A stretch of DNA of 64,000 nucleotides from Flavobacterium aerium (GTDB lineage Bacteria; Bacteroidota; Bacteroidia; Flavobacteriales; Flavobacteriaceae), in contig NZ_JARQWR010000010.1 of NCBI RefSeq assembly GCF_030766725.1, forward strand, positions 114,166 through 178,165, in the 5' to 3' direction. The notes beneath the pieces are model-generated. The model saw only the letters and a program-made list of their open reading frames with translations. It had not been told where the DNA came from and ran no database searches. Positions 20,010-29,078 of the stretch are shown here, in pieces. Positions within the stretch are counted from its first letter, which is position 1, and the number at the start of each line of letters is the position of its first letter. The translations under genes were made by a program, and so were the position numbers.

Positions 20010-20780
20010 CTAATCTATTTTAGTTTCAGAGTCTACCTCAATTTCTTTAGGTGTTTCAACATAATTATAAACGACAATATATTCATCGGGTATTGTTTTT
20101 TCTGTTACGTAAATGAAATTTCCGTTTTCATCAAATCGGCTCATAAAAGGATCTTCATCTGGATTGAAATCTGGTTTTTCCCATTCATATTTTATTGGTT
20201 TCTGATAGGTATCTGTTTTAAACAAAACCGCAAAGACTAAACCTGTTATCATTCCTCCTAAATGTCCTTCCCAAGATATTCCCTCTTCTACATTCGGAAA
20301 AACATACCAAATTAATCCACCATAAATAAAAACAATCATAAGGGACAAGGCCATTAATCGATAATATTTTGTCATTAAACCTTTAAAGAAGATAAAACTA
20401 ACCAATACATAGATTAATCCACTAACACCAATATGGTAACTTTCCCGACCAATGAGCCATGTAATGAATCCCGATAATAGAATTCCATATACAATTACTT
20501 TCAGTGCTTGGTCTCTATAAAAATAACGTAGTGCTGCAATCAATAAAAACAAAGGAATTGAATTATTGTATAAGTGTTTAATGTCACCGTGTAAAAAAGG
20601 GCTAAATACAATTCCTTTTAAACCTGAAAGAGTTCGGGGTAAAATACCATAATCTGAGAGGTAAATTTTAAATCGAACTTCGACCCAAAATACAATCCAT
20701 AACGACAATACAAAATACAATGGCCATACAACCACGGAGGGCGAAAATCTAAATTCGTTATTTGACATATTTTGAGGCAT
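20010..20780 (-). CDS. Rhomboid-family intramembrane serine protease
   Basis: The 256-residue inner-membrane protein has about six hydrophobic helices. It carries the rhomboid hallmarks: HGDIKHLYNNS in helix 2 (about residue 66), the catalytic serine in HIGVSGLIY (GxSG, near residue 118) and the catalytic histidine in WEGHLGGMITG (near residue 170). A hydrophilic C-terminal tail of about 65 residues faces the cytoplasm or periplasm. Substrates unknown. The start could equally be the ATG four codons later (MSNNEF). It is convergent with rlmB and divergent from rarA. Confidence 0.88.
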   Translation of the reverse strand: MPQNMSNNEFRFSPSVVVWPLYFVLSLWIVFWVEVRFKIYLSDYGILPRTLSGLKGIVFSPFLHGDIKHLYNNSIPLFLLIAALRYFYRDQALKVIVYGILLSGFITWLIGRESYHIGVSGLIYVLVSFIFFKGLMTKYYRLMALSLMIVFIYGGLIWYVFPNVEEGISWEGHLGGMITGLVFAVLFKTDTYQKPIKYEWEKPDFNPDEDPFMSRFDENGNFIYVTEKTIPDEYIVVYNYVETPKEIEVDSETKID

Positions 20781-20921
20781 CTAGTGTTATAAATATAGTC
20801 ATTCGATTACAAAAATGTATCCAAAAACTTTTTTGTGCTATTTTGTCAGCAGTACGTTTTGGACGTGAATACTTTTATTATAATTCAATTCAAAAACATT
20901 TATCGTTGCATAGAAAAGCTT

Positions 20922-20929
20922 TATTTTTG
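20922..20929 (+). promoter_or_regulatory. -7 box of rarA, next to the start codon
   Basis: TATTTTTG is followed by TAAA and then the ATG at 20934. The spacing is the same as at rlmB, so this mRNA is probably leaderless or nearly so. It also argues against any upstream start for rarA. Confidence 0.55.
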
Positions 20930-20933
20930 TAAA

Positions 20934-22211
20934 ATGGAAGCACCATTAGCAGAAAGAATTCGGCCACAGCAGTTAGAAGACTATGTCAGTCAGGAGCATT
21001 TAATTGGTCCTAACGGATCTTTAACGCAACAGATTGCAAAGGGAATTATACCTTCATTAATTTTCTGGGGACCACCAGGTACTGGAAAAACTACTCTTGC
21101 ACAAATTATTGCACAGGAATCCAAACGTCCATTTTACACTTTGAGTGCTATAAATTCTGGTGTTAAAGACATACGTGAAGTTATTGATAAAGCCAAACAA
21201 AGTGGTGGTTTATTCACGACAAAGAATCCTATTTTATTCATTGATGAGATTCATCGCTTTAGTAAATCACAACAGGATTCTTTACTAGCTGCAGTAGAAA
21301 AAGGTTGGATTACTTTAATCGGTGCAACAACAGAAAATCCAAGTTTTGAAGTAATTCCTGCTTTACTGTCTCGTTGTCAGGTGTATGTATTGAATGCTTT
21401 TACAAAAAATGATTTAGAAGCTCTCTTAAACAGAGCAATTACACAGGATACTTATTTACAACAGAAAGAAATAATACTGACAGAGACGGAAGCATTGATG
21501 CGTCTTTCGGGTGGTGATGGACGAAAACTATTAAATATCTTTGAGCTTGTAATTAATGCCACTTCTGGTGACCGGGTTGAAATTACAAATCAGGGCGTTC
21601 TTAGTTTGGTACAACAGAATACCGTTTTATATGACAAAACGGGTGAACAGCATTATGATATTGTTTCAGCGTTTATAAAATCGATTAGAGGGAGTGACCC
21701 AAATGGTGCTGTTTATTGGCTTGCACGAATGATTGAGGGCGGAGAAGATGTGAAATTCATTGCCCGAAGAATGTTGATATTGGCTTCTGAGGACATTGGA
21801 AATGCTAATCCTACTGCTTTAATTATGGCTAATAATACTTTTCAGGCTGTAACTACAATTGGTTATCCCGAATCCCGAATAATCCTCAGCCAATGTGCTG
21901 TTTATTTAGCGACCTCTCCAAAGAGTAACGCTTCTTATTTAGCGATTGGAAAAGCACAGCAATTTGTAAAACAAACGGGGGATTTACCGGTACCCATTCA
22001 TTTACGAAATGCGCCAACTAAATTAATGAAAGAATTGGGTTATGGTGAGGAATATAAGTATGCGCATGATTATCAAAATAATTTTGCAGAACAAGAATTC
22101 TTACCGGATGCTATTCAAAATACGACCTTTTATGACCCAGGGAATAATTCAAGGGAAAATGGAACAAGAGAGTTTCTTAAAAATCGCTGGAAAGGTAAAT
22201 ATGGATATTAA
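20934..22211 (+). CDS. rarA: Replication-associated recombination protein A (MgsA/RarA AAA+ ATPase)
   Basis: RarA acts at stalled replication forks with SSB and RecQ-type helicases. The 425-residue protein starts [20 protein letters not shown], has Walker [16 protein letters not shown] near residue 43, Walker [17 protein letters not shown] near residue 98, sensor ATTENPSFE, and the RarA-specific C-terminal tetramerisation part ([32 protein letters not shown]). The frame is open for 33 codons further upstream, but that stretch holds the promoter and lacks family similarity, so the ATG at 20934 is used. It is monocistronic. Confidence 0.95.
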   Translation: MEAPLAERIRPQQLEDYVSQEHLIGPNGSLTQQIAKGIIPSLIFWGPPGTGKTTLAQIIAQESKRPFYTLSAINSGVKDIREVIDKAKQSGGLFTTKNPILFIDEIHRFSKSQQDSLLAAVEKGWITLIGATTENPSFEVIPALLSRCQVYVLNAFTKNDLEALLNRAITQDTYLQQKEIILTETEALMRLSGGDGRKLLNIFELVINATSGDRVEITNQGVLSLVQQNTVLYDKTGEQHYDIVSAFIKSIRGSDPNGAVYWLARMIEGGEDVKFIARRMLILASEDIGNANPTALIMANNTFQAVTTIGYPESRIILSQCAVYLATSPKSNASYLAIGKAQQFVKQTGDLPVPIHLRNAPTKLMKELGYGEEYKYAHDYQNNFAEQEFLPDAIQNTTFYDPGNNSRENGTREFLKNRWKGKYGY

Positions 22212-22240
22212 AAAAGGCTGAATCGTTGATTCAGCCTTTT
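22211..22240. terminator. Bidirectional terminator between rarA and the next convergent gene
   Basis: AAAAGGCTGAATC-GTT-GATTCAGCCTTTT: a 13-bp perfect stem with a 3-nt loop. It begins within the rarA stop codon and ends 3 nt before the stop of the minus-strand gene, so it serves both. Confidence 0.85.
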
Positions 22241-22242
22241 CT

Positions 22243-22992
22243 TTAAAATTTAATTGACAATGACTCTGTCATTAATTTTTGGTCTTTATAATATTCTAAG
22301 ATCCATTGATTATTTTGTTTGTACACAACTCCTTGATATGAATCACTTGTTGCTATATATACTTCTGATTGACTCGTTTTGTACATCTTTAAAACAATTT
22401 TTGGTGTACTATCGACTAACTGATATCCGTTCGTAATAGGTTGAGCAAATAAAGAATTTGTATTTTCTGTAGCTTGAACTGTTGTAGTGGCTACTGCTGT
22501 ATTTACTTTCTGTACTGGTTTAGTTGTTTCTACGGGCTCTGCTGGGGTTACAACAAGATTTTGATCGTATGCATAATGTACAGTTTCGAATGAAGTAAAA
22601 GCTTCTCTTAACGCTTCTGTATATGCTGTCTTATAATCTTTTGCTTTGCTTTTCCCAACCTTACTTTCATAGATTATTTTACCATAGCAGTCTTTTAAAG
22701 TTACTTTAAGTTTTGTAACTAAAAAATTATTCTCTTCTACCACATTTGCTATTAATGAATTACATCTATTTCCTGTAATATCATTTGGCAGATTTTCTTC
22801 TAACATCAAGGCTTCAAAACCATATTTTTTCAATAAAAATTTTGTTAGAATATTTAATTGAAATTTGTTGTCTTCTTTAAAAAACTCAAATCGCATTGGT
22901 ACCAAAACGTACTTATATGCATTTAGATTTTGATTTTGTGCCTTACCCAGAATGGCTGTCATTAAGAACAAAAGGAGAATATATTTTTTCAT
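22243..22992 (-). CDS. Secreted protein of unknown function
   Basis: The 249-residue protein has a signal peptide (MKKYILLLFLMTAILGKAQ) and no family I recognise. The N-terminal half (LVPMRFEFFKEDNKFQLNIL and then KVTLKDCYGKIIYESKVGKS) looks like a small alpha/beta domain. It is followed by a Thr/Val/Pro-rich linker (about 150-185) and a C-terminal beta domain with KIVLKMYKTSQSEVYIA. It is 4 nt downstream of the yjjG-like nucleotidase gene and probably in its operon. This pattern is common in flavobacterial periplasmic proteins, but function is unknown. Confidence 0.75.
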   Translation of the reverse strand: MKKYILLLFLMTAILGKAQNQNLNAYKYVLVPMRFEFFKEDNKFQLNILTKFLLKKYGFEALMLEENLPNDITGNRCNSLIANVVEENNFLVTKLKVTLKDCYGKIIYESKVGKSKAKDYKTAYTEALREAFTSFETVHYAYDQNLVVTPAEPVETTKPVQKVNTAVATTTVQATENTNSLFAQPITNGYQLVDSTPKIVLKMYKTSQSEVYIATSDSYQGVVYKQNNQWILEYYKDQKLMTESLSIKF

Positions 22993-22996
22993 AGGA

Positions 22997-23686
22997 TTAA
23001 AGGTATCTTTTTAAGTCTAATAAATGGTTAATCTGTTTAATTTCTTGTGTTACTTCTGCATGGTGTTCATTGAAATAAATAGCATCTAAGCCAAAATTCA
23101 GAGCTCCTTTTACATCGGCTTCAAAACAATCTCCAATCATCACACTATTGGCTGGGTTTGCTTTTGCAGCATTTAATGCATATTGAAAAATTAATGGATT
23201 TGGTTTCTTTACTCCTGCTTTTTCTGAATCTGTTATGGTTTCAAAATAATGCTGAATTTCTGAATTCTTTAATTTATAACGCTGAACTTCATGGAATCCA
23301 TTTGTAATAATATGCAATTTGTATTTTGATTTTAAATAATCTAAAATCTCAATAGTCCCTTCAAACAGGTGGTTGAACTTTGGTAAATAGGCAATGTATT
23401 CAACAGATAAAACATTAATAGTTTCATCATCTATATCCAATCCTAGTTTATCAAAGGTTTCTTTTAATCTACCATAACGTAAGGTTTCTTGTGATATTTT
23501 ATCTTCTCTGTATAATTCCCAATATTTAAAATTTACTGGAATATACTGCTCTAAAAAATCCTCTAAAGAGACTTTGATATTGTACTTCTTTAATATTGCA
23601 TCTAGTGCTAATGCTGAGTTCTTTTCGAAATCCCATAAAGTATGATCTAAGTCAAAAAAAACGTCGGATATTGTATTATTTAGCAT
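22997..23686 (-). CDS. YjjG-family noncanonical pyrimidine nucleotidase (HAD superfamily)
   Basis: YjjG-type enzymes dephosphorylate mutagenic or non-standard pyrimidine nucleoside monophosphates. The 229-residue protein has HAD motif I DVFFDLDHTLWDFEKNS at the N-terminus, motif II HIITNGFHEVQRYKL near residue 110, motif III lysine in AGVKKPNPLIF, and motif IV MIGDCFEADVKGALNFG. Length and the all-helical cap between motifs I and II agree with the YjjG/YfnB group. It lies 8 nt downstream of the small periplasmic protein gene, so it may be co-transcribed with the ABC transporter genes. Confidence 0.88.
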   Translation of the reverse strand: MLNNTISDVFFDLDHTLWDFEKNSALALDAILKKYNIKVSLEDFLEQYIPVNFKYWELYREDKISQETLRYGRLKETFDKLGLDIDDETINVLSVEYIAYLPKFNHLFEGTIEILDYLKSKYKLHIITNGFHEVQRYKLKNSEIQHYFETITDSEKAGVKKPNPLIFQYALNAAKANPANSVMIGDCFEADVKGALNFGLDAIYFNEHHAEVTQEIKQINHLLDLKRYL

Positions 23687-23694
23687 TGTAATTT

Positions 23695-24189
23695 TTATTT
23701 TCCTTTCACAATAACAGCATCTTCAATGTGGTAAATCCAATCTTCAACATCTTTATCATTGACTCTCAAATTACCTTCTAATGTTACGTATTGGTCTGTT
23801 TTTAATTTTGTTTTTGCACTTCTAAATTTAATTCCCATAATAGTTTCTGGACCAGCTTGTCCGCAGAAAAAACAGGAAGCAAATACATTTTTGCTTAATG
23901 CATAATTCTCATTATCTATTGGAATTATAAAGCCACTCATCACAATCTTTTTCTTATTGGTTTCTTTCAGTTGTGCATTAATTACAGGATACATTACTTC
24001 TCCATAAACTTTGTCTGCTTTTTTTAGAAATTTAATATTTCCTAGTAGCTTCCAACTTAATGTATCTGGACTTTTAACAAGAACTTCTTTTGTTGTATGG
24101 TTTTGAAAAGAAGTATTCCCTTTAGAAAAATTTAATGTTACTATACTTATGAAAAGTAGAGAAAATGATAATAAATAAGACTTAAGCAT
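23695..24189 (-). CDS. Exported protein, DUF3299-like, partner of a His-rich ABC transporter
   Basis: The 164-residue product has an N-terminal hydrophobic signal (LLSFSLLFISIVTLNF) and one small domain. The core pattern MSGFIIPIDNENYALSKNVF, then ASCFFCGQAGPETIM and VTLEGNLRVN, resembles DUF3299 periplasmic proteins, though here the central motif contains CxxC (CFFC), which could bind a metal or be redox active. The start overlaps the permease gene by 8 nt, so the two are translationally coupled. DUF3299 genes near MacB-like ABC transporters and His-rich proteins are known from zinc-responsive operons (Vibrio zrg type), which fits this context. Family assignment is moderately sure, function is inferred. 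Confidence 0.6.
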   Translation of the reverse strand: MLKSYLLSFSLLFISIVTLNFSKGNTSFQNHTTKEVLVKSPDTLSWKLLGNIKFLKKADKVYGEVMYPVINAQLKETNKKKIVMSGFIIPIDNENYALSKNVFASCFFCGQAGPETIMGIKFRSAKTKLKTDQYVTLEGNLRVNDKDVEDWIYHIEDAVIVKGK

Positions 24190-25450
24190 TGGCCAATGTT
24201 TTTGATATATTTAATTTATATGCTTTTATAGCAGGAATTAATGCTGCTATTATACCTACAAAGATAGTTACAATTAATAAATAACCTTCTTTTTCCCAGT
24301 CAAACACAAAGGGATTGAATGAAAATTTATATTGTTCTTCCGTAGAGATTGAAATATAGTATAATGCTAATCGACTGACTACAATTCCCAGTATAAAACC
24401 TACAATACATAATAGAAGGCTTTCAAATAATACTAATCGTAATAATTGAAAACGAGTTGCTCCTGTAGTCCTCAAAATAGCAAACTCATACTTGCGTTCT
24501 TTTAGTGTATTGAATAAAGCAATAAAAATACTGATTCCTGAAATAAACATTATTCCGTAGGCCAAGTATTCCAGTGCTTGTAATCCAATGCCGAATAAAG
24601 AAAATAATCTATTTACTTCTATAGCTGGTGATACTGCTTGCATTTTTGTATTCTGAGCGACTAATCTGGGCCATTGAATAAAACCCATTTTATTTCTGAA
24701 TTTTATTAATACCGCTGTAATTTCTTTTCCCTCAGCAACTTCATGTTCGTGATGATCATGGTCTTCATGGTCTTCATGATTGTGTACTTCTGCTCCTTCT
24801 TTATGCTCGTGTTCGTGCTCTTCACCTTCATGATCATGGCCTTCATGCATTGCCCATACGCTACTGATATTACTTAATATAAGATTATCTACTACTTTGC
24901 CCGTTGGAGTTAAAATCCCTATTACTTTGTAGGCATGTTGATCGTGAAGTTCTCCTTCTGCACTATCTCCATGCGATCCAAAAAATTCTTGTCCAATTTT
25001 TAATCCTAATTTTTCAGCAATAGCACTTCCCACTACAACTTCAAAATCTTTATTAAAGACTGTTCCTTGAGCAAATTTTGCATCATATTTCTCTATATAA
25101 TCGGAGGTTGTTCCTACAATTTTATAACCGTGGTAATTATCTCCAAATGCTAATGGAATAGCTTTTTCAACATAAGGATGCTTCATCCATTTCTTAGCAA
25201 TTTCATAATCAATATTACCTGTCGGGGCATCAATTTGGTATACCGATGATAAAATTAATTGTAATGGACTTCCTTGTGCTCCAAGCACTAGGTCTACTCC
25301 TTCAATATTATTTGAGAATTTATCTTCAAATTGTTTTTGCAACAATATCAATAACGATATAATTGCTACACTAGCTGTTAACAAAATAATACTTAATGTA
25401 GTATTCAAAGGCTTATGTACTATATTTTTCCAAGCAATTTTTGTTATCAT
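24182..25450 (-). CDS. FtsX/MacB-type ABC transporter permease with a histidine-rich periplasmic loop
   Basis: The 422-residue protein has the FtsX permease layout: one N-terminal membrane helix (about 17-40), a large periplasmic domain (about 45-280) and three C-terminal helices (about 295-405) with the LKERKYEFAILRTTGATRFQ coupling region. Residues 202-237 of the periplasmic domain are a His/Glu/Asp-rich stretch with 13 histidines (MHEGHDHEGEEHEHEHKEG and similar), a typical zinc or other divalent-metal binding segment. It overlaps the ATPase gene by 4 nt upstream and the small periplasmic protein by 8 nt downstream. A role in metal-responsive lipoprotein or metal handling is inferred, not shown. 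Confidence 0.85.
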   Translation of the reverse strand: MITKIAWKNIVHKPLNTTLSIILLTASVAIISLLILLQKQFEDKFSNNIEGVDLVLGAQGSPLQLILSSVYQIDAPTGNIDYEIAKKWMKHPYVEKAIPLAFGDNYHGYKIVGTTSDYIEKYDAKFAQGTVFNKDFEVVVGSAIAEKLGLKIGQEFFGSHGDSAEGELHDQHAYKVIGILTPTGKVVDNLILSNISSVWAMHEGHDHEGEEHEHEHKEGAEVHNHEDHEDHDHHEHEVAEGKEITAVLIKFRNKMGFIQWPRLVAQNTKMQAVSPAIEVNRLFSLFGIGLQALEYLAYGIMFISGISIFIALFNTLKERKYEFAILRTTGATRFQLLRLVLFESLLLCIVGFILGIVVSRLALYYISISTEEQYKFSFNPFVFDWEKEGYLLIVTIFVGIIAALIPAIKAYKLNISKTLANA

Positions 25451-26076
25451 GATAATGCAATATGGTTAGAAAATCGTTCTTTAAGTCTTTGATCGTGGGT
25501 TACAATGATTAATGCTGTTCCAAATTCTTTTGATAATGCTGATAGCAAATCGGCTACCTTATTAGCATTCTCATCATCCAAACTAGAAGTAGGCTCATCG
25601 GCCAATAATACTTGAGGATTATTAATTAATGCCCGAGCAATTGATACTCTTTGTTGTTGTCCAATACTTAATTGAGAAGGTAGTTTATGAATCTGATCTG
25701 TTAAATCTAATTGCGCTAAAATCGTCTTTGCTTTTTCAATTTCTTTCTTCCCTTTTGAAAACCAAGAAGCTAAAACTACATTATCCAAAACAGAAAGTGA
25801 TGCAATAAAATGGGATTGCTGTAATACAATTCCAATATTTTGTCCTCTAAATTTATCTAACTTTTTTTCGGATAACTTTTCCAAGTCTGTATCTGCAATT
25901 TGGATACTACCTGCCTGTGGACGCAATAAGCCTCCCAACAAATGTAACAAAGTAGTTTTCCCTTTACCTGAGCCTCCTGTAATCAACAAGCTTTGGCCAG
26001 AATCACAAACGATGTCAGGGAAGTCAAACTTCAATCCTGAATGGTAAGAGAAAGCGAGATGCTGAGTTTTAATCAT
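25447..26076 (-). CDS. ABC transporter ATP-binding protein (LolD/MacB type)
   Basis: The 209-residue ATPase has Walker A LLITGGSGKGKTTLLHLLGG near residue 30, Q-loop GIVLQQSHF, signature LSIGQQQRVSIARAL near residue 137, Walker B LLADEPTSSLDD and the H-loop IIVTHDQRL. Size and motif spacing put it with the MacB/LolD/FtsE group, which works with FtsX-like permeases such as the one overlapping it by 4 nt (ATGA). First gene of the likely operon ATPase-permease-DUF3299-like-yjjG-hypothetical. Confidence 0.93.
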   Translation of the reverse strand: MIKTQHLAFSYHSGLKFDFPDIVCDSGQSLLITGGSGKGKTTLLHLLGGLLRPQAGSIQIADTDLEKLSEKKLDKFRGQNIGIVLQQSHFIASLSVLDNVVLASWFSKGKKEIEKAKTILAQLDLTDQIHKLPSQLSIGQQQRVSIARALINNPQVLLADEPTSSLDDENANKVADLLSALSKEFGTALIIVTHDQRLKERFSNHIALS

Positions 26077-26089
26077 AACTTATTCTCAT

Positions 26090-26177
26090 TTAAAATTTAT
26101 AACGCAATTGTGTTGCAATATAATAAAATTGAAAATTAGTTTCTAAATTATATACATGAATCGCATTCGATTTTTCA
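26090..26177 (-). pseudogene. Possible C-terminal remnant of an outer-membrane beta-barrel gene
   Basis: Between radC and the ABC ATPase the minus strand has an open stretch ending in TAA at 26090-26092. It reads, in part, NAIHVYNLETNFQFYYIATQ then LRYKF and stop. The alternating polar/aromatic pattern and the final Phe are what the last strand of a Bacteroidota outer-membrane protein looks like. There is no start; the frame continues about 12 codons into the 3' end of radC before meeting a stop. It may be the tail of a deleted gene, or chance in AT-rich DNA. Confidence 0.3.
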
Positions 26178-26873
26178 CTAAAGTATTCCTCTGTCTGTAA
26201 AACTAAAATAATCTACCTCAGAAATTATAACATGATCTAATACTTTAATGTCCAAATGAGCAGCTGCTTGCTTCAATTTATGAGTAATTTGCTTATCTGC
26301 TTCGCTTGGAATTAGGGTTCCTGAAGGATGATTGTGGGACAATATTAATCCTACAGCACCATTCTCTAAAGCTGTTTTAAGGACTAGTCGAACATCGACT
26401 AATGTTCCTGTAATACCTCCTTTACTCAATTGTGATTTACTGATTATCTTATTTGAATTATTTAAATAAATAATCCAAAATTCTTCGTGGGGTAACTCTC
26501 CTATTATGGGCTGCATAATTTCAAAAACAGATTTACTGGATTGAATTTTTTTCATATTCACCGTTTCTTCTGCTCTACGTCGTCTTCCTAATTCCAAAGC
26601 GGCTTCTATCGCTAATGCTTTGGCTTCTCCGATACCTTTAAAAACGGTCAATTGACTTATTGAAAGTTTCCCTAAAGCATTTAAATTATTGTCGACACCC
26701 GCTAAAATACGTTTACTCAAATCTACAGCACTTTCTTTATAATTGCCTGAAGAAATTAATATGGCTATTAATTCGGCATTGCTTAAAGCCGATTTTCCTT
26801 TATTTTTAAGTTTTTCTCTTGGTCGATCTTCTTCCGCCCATTTTTTTATCGATTGAAGTGGGGTGCTTTCCAT
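26178..26873 (-). CDS. radC: RadC-family JAB-domain protein
   Basis: The 231-residue protein has the N-terminal UPF0758/helix-hairpin-helix part (SLIKKW-like start SIKKWAEEDRPREKLKNKG, then LSISQLTVFKGIGEAKALAI) and the C-terminal JAB/MPN metalloprotease-like domain with the JAMM motif LSHNHPSGTLIPSEAD around residue 180. Despite the name, a role in repair is not established; the biochemical activity of RadC proteins is still unclear. It is a single gene, divergent from the DUF1287 gene. Confidence 0.94.
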   Translation of the reverse strand: MESTPLQSIKKWAEEDRPREKLKNKGKSALSNAELIAILISSGNYKESAVDLSKRILAGVDNNLNALGKLSISQLTVFKGIGEAKALAIEAALELGRRRRAEETVNMKKIQSSKSVFEIMQPIIGELPHEEFWIIYLNNSNKIISKSQLSKGGITGTLVDVRLVLKTALENGAVGLILSHNHPSGTLIPSEADKQITHKLKQAAAHLDIKVLDHVIISEVDYFSFTDRGIL

Positions 26874-26963
26874 AATTCAGATTTATATTTTATAAATTTA
26901 TAGTATTCCACTTACAAGATACTAAAAATTAAATCTAACCGTTTCATTATTAAACCTTAAAAC

Positions 26964-27545
26964 ATGAAATTACTGTACTTATTTTTCTTTTTTCTCAGTA
27001 TACATGCTAGTAACCACCAAGCTTCTTTTAGTCAGAAACTTTCGGATGCTGCAATTTCATTAACGAAGGATAAAGTAGAGTATAACTCTGCTTATTTTTC
27101 AATTCAATACCCAGGTGGCGATGTTCCTAATGATAAAGGGGTTTGTACAGATGTAATTATACGGGCTTATCGGAAATTAGGAATTGATCTCCAAAAAGAG
27201 GTTCACATTGATATGAGCAAGAATTTTTCAAAATACCCAAAAACCTGGAATCTAAAGAAGACAGACACCAATATCGATCATCGGAGAGTTCCAAATCTTC
27301 AAGTTTTTTTCACTCGTTTTGGGCAGGCTCTTCCCATTTCCGAAAAGGCTTCCGATTATAAAACTGGTGATCTGGTAACTTGGATGATTGGAGGTAAAAT
27401 GCCCCACATAGGGATTGTATCTCATAAAAAGACCTCGGATGGAAAAGTAAATCTCATTGTCCATAATGTAGGGGCTGGACAAGTATTGGAAAATTGTTTA
27501 TTTAAATATAAAATCACAGGTCATTATCGCTATCATCCACTATAA
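26964..27545 (+). CDS. DUF1287 family secreted protein
   Basis: The 193-residue protein has a short signal peptide (MKLLYLFFFFLSIHASNHQA) and the DUF1287 pattern: IQYPGGDVPNDKGVCTDVII near residue 48 with an invariant Cys, HRRVPNLQVFF near residue 110, and GDLVTWMIGGKMPHIGIVSH near residue 134 with an invariant His. The Cys and His placed this way recall NlpC/P60-like cysteine peptidases, so cell-wall peptide cleavage is plausible but unproven. It is convergent with mpl and shares a terminator with it. Confidence 0.85.
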   Translation: MKLLYLFFFFLSIHASNHQASFSQKLSDAAISLTKDKVEYNSAYFSIQYPGGDVPNDKGVCTDVIIRAYRKLGIDLQKEVHIDMSKNFSKYPKTWNLKKTDTNIDHRRVPNLQVFFTRFGQALPISEKASDYKTGDLVTWMIGGKMPHIGIVSHKKTSDGKVNLIVHNVGAGQVLENCLFKYKITGHYRYHPL

Positions 27546-27548
27546 AAT

Positions 27549-27579
27549 AAAACCCCGATAGGATTGCTATCGGGGTTTT
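27549..27579. terminator. Bidirectional terminator between the DUF1287 gene and mpl
   Basis: AAAACCCCGATAG-GATTG-CTATCGGGGTTTT: 13-bp perfect stem, 5-nt loop, with T-runs on both strands. It lies between two convergent genes. Confidence 0.88.
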
Positions 27580-27591
27580 ATTTATTAAATT

Positions 27592-28953
27592 TTATTGAAT
27601 CATGTCTTTTACATCATCAAAATTGAGTCCTCCATAGTTTCCTGAACTCATCAACAATAATGCTAACTTCTCACTATCAAATTTTAATTGTGCCAGATAT
27701 TCTTTAAAATCATCTGGATTTGTATACACGATTAGATTTTCCTTATTAAAAGCTGTTGCAATTTGTTCTGCTGAAACTTCATCCAATTGCTTTATTTTAA
27801 CTGCATCTGGCGAATAAAATACTACTGCTACATCGGCATAGTCTAGAGCGCCTTGATATTCCTTTAAAAAGGCTGCATTTAAACTGCTATAGGTATGCAA
27901 TTCTAAACAAGCAATCAATCTTCGATCTGGATATTGTTCTTTTACTGCTTTTGTTGTTGCCGCTACTTTACTTGGAGAGTGTGCAAAATCTTTATAAGCT
28001 ACCTTATTTTTACTTTCTGCAATTTTCTCCAATCGTTTTGAAGCTCCTTTAAATGAAGCAATAGCTTCATAAAAATCTGCTTCATCTACGCCCATATTCT
28101 GACAAATCCATTTAGCTCCCGCCAAATTATTCAGATTGTGTTGTCCAAATACTTCGATTGGCATACTTCCATCTGGAGTATCTAATAATGTTACTCCATC
28201 CTGAACCGTATAAGCTGGTGTACTATACGCTAACTTTCGTATTGGGTTTGTGGCAGCTTCAACAATTCTCTTTACTTCTGAATCGTCTTCATTATAGACT
28301 AAGATTCCTCCGTTTGTAATTTTCTGAATAAAGATTTCAAATTGCTCTACATAATTTTCATAGGTTGGAAACACATTAATATGATCCCATGCTATTCCAC
28401 TAATTAAAGCAATATTCGGTTGGTATAAATGGAATTTCGGTCTGCGATCCATCGGTGAAGATAAATACTCATCTCCTTCCAAAACAATAAAATCGTTTTC
28501 CTCTGTAAGATGAACCATTGTATCAAATCCTTCCAACTGTGCACCTACCATATAATCCACTTCTATGTTATGGTAATGCATCACATGCAATATCATGGAA
28601 GTTATGGTCGTCTTACCGTGTGATCCTCCAATAACCACACGTGTTTTATTTTTTGATTGTTCGTATAAGAATTCTGGATAAGAATAAATTTTTAATCCTA
28701 ATTCTTGCGCTTTCAATAATTCAGGATTATCTGCCTTGGCATGCATTCCCAAAATTACCGCTTCAATATCATTTGTGATTTTTTCTGGAAACCATCCCAT
28801 TTCCTGAGGCAATAATCCTTTGGCTTCCAATCTTGATTTTGAAGGTTCAAATACAGCGTCATCACTACCTGTAATCTGAGATCCTTTATTGTGTAAGGCT
28901 AAGGCAAGGTTGTGCATTGCACTTCCTCCTATCGCTATAAAATGTGTACGCAT
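27592..28953 (-). CDS. mpl: UDP-N-acetylmuramate:L-alanyl-gamma-D-glutamyl-meso-diaminopimelate ligase (Mpl)
   Basis: Mpl re-attaches recycled murein tripeptide to UDP-MurNAc. The 453-residue protein has the Mur ligase layout: N-terminal Rossmann domain with IAIGGSAMHNLALALHNKG (the Mpl variant of the MurC GxGG motif), ATP-binding VIGGSHGKTTITSMIL near residue 108, the middle-domain SGIAWDHINVFPTYENYVEQ, and the C-terminal DFAHSPSKVAATTKAVKEQY. The GGSAMHN start and length separate it from MurC. Neighbouring amidase and DUF1287 genes fit a peptidoglycan-recycling group. Confidence 0.92.
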   Translation of the reverse strand: MRTHFIAIGGSAMHNLALALHNKGSQITGSDDAVFEPSKSRLEAKGLLPQEMGWFPEKITNDIEAVILGMHAKADNPELLKAQELGLKIYSYPEFLYEQSKNKTRVVIGGSHGKTTITSMILHVMHYHNIEVDYMVGAQLEGFDTMVHLTEENDFIVLEGDEYLSSPMDRRPKFHLYQPNIALISGIAWDHINVFPTYENYVEQFEIFIQKITNGGILVYNEDDSEVKRIVEAATNPIRKLAYSTPAYTVQDGVTLLDTPDGSMPIEVFGQHNLNNLAGAKWICQNMGVDEADFYEAIASFKGASKRLEKIAESKNKVAYKDFAHSPSKVAATTKAVKEQYPDRRLIACLELHTYSSLNAAFLKEYQGALDYADVAVVFYSPDAVKIKQLDEVSAEQIATAFNKENLIVYTNPDDFKEYLAQLKFDSEKLALLLMSSGNYGGLNFDDVKDMIQ

Positions 28954-29078
28954 TTATCTATCGTGTTAATTCTTGCTTCCAAAAATAACAAATAAAAAAG
29001 ACATATACGGCTTCCTTTCTTTATCTGTACTATATTAATTCTGGAAAATTTATTTCAAGTGCATCGGGTTTCATTTTC

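Noticed and set aside
24740..24847. Short repeats CATGGTCTTCATGGTCTTCATG suggesting a tandem repeat or CRISPR-like element
   Set aside because: They encode the His-rich loop of the ABC permease in frame; the repeats are codon repeats within a gene, with no spacers.
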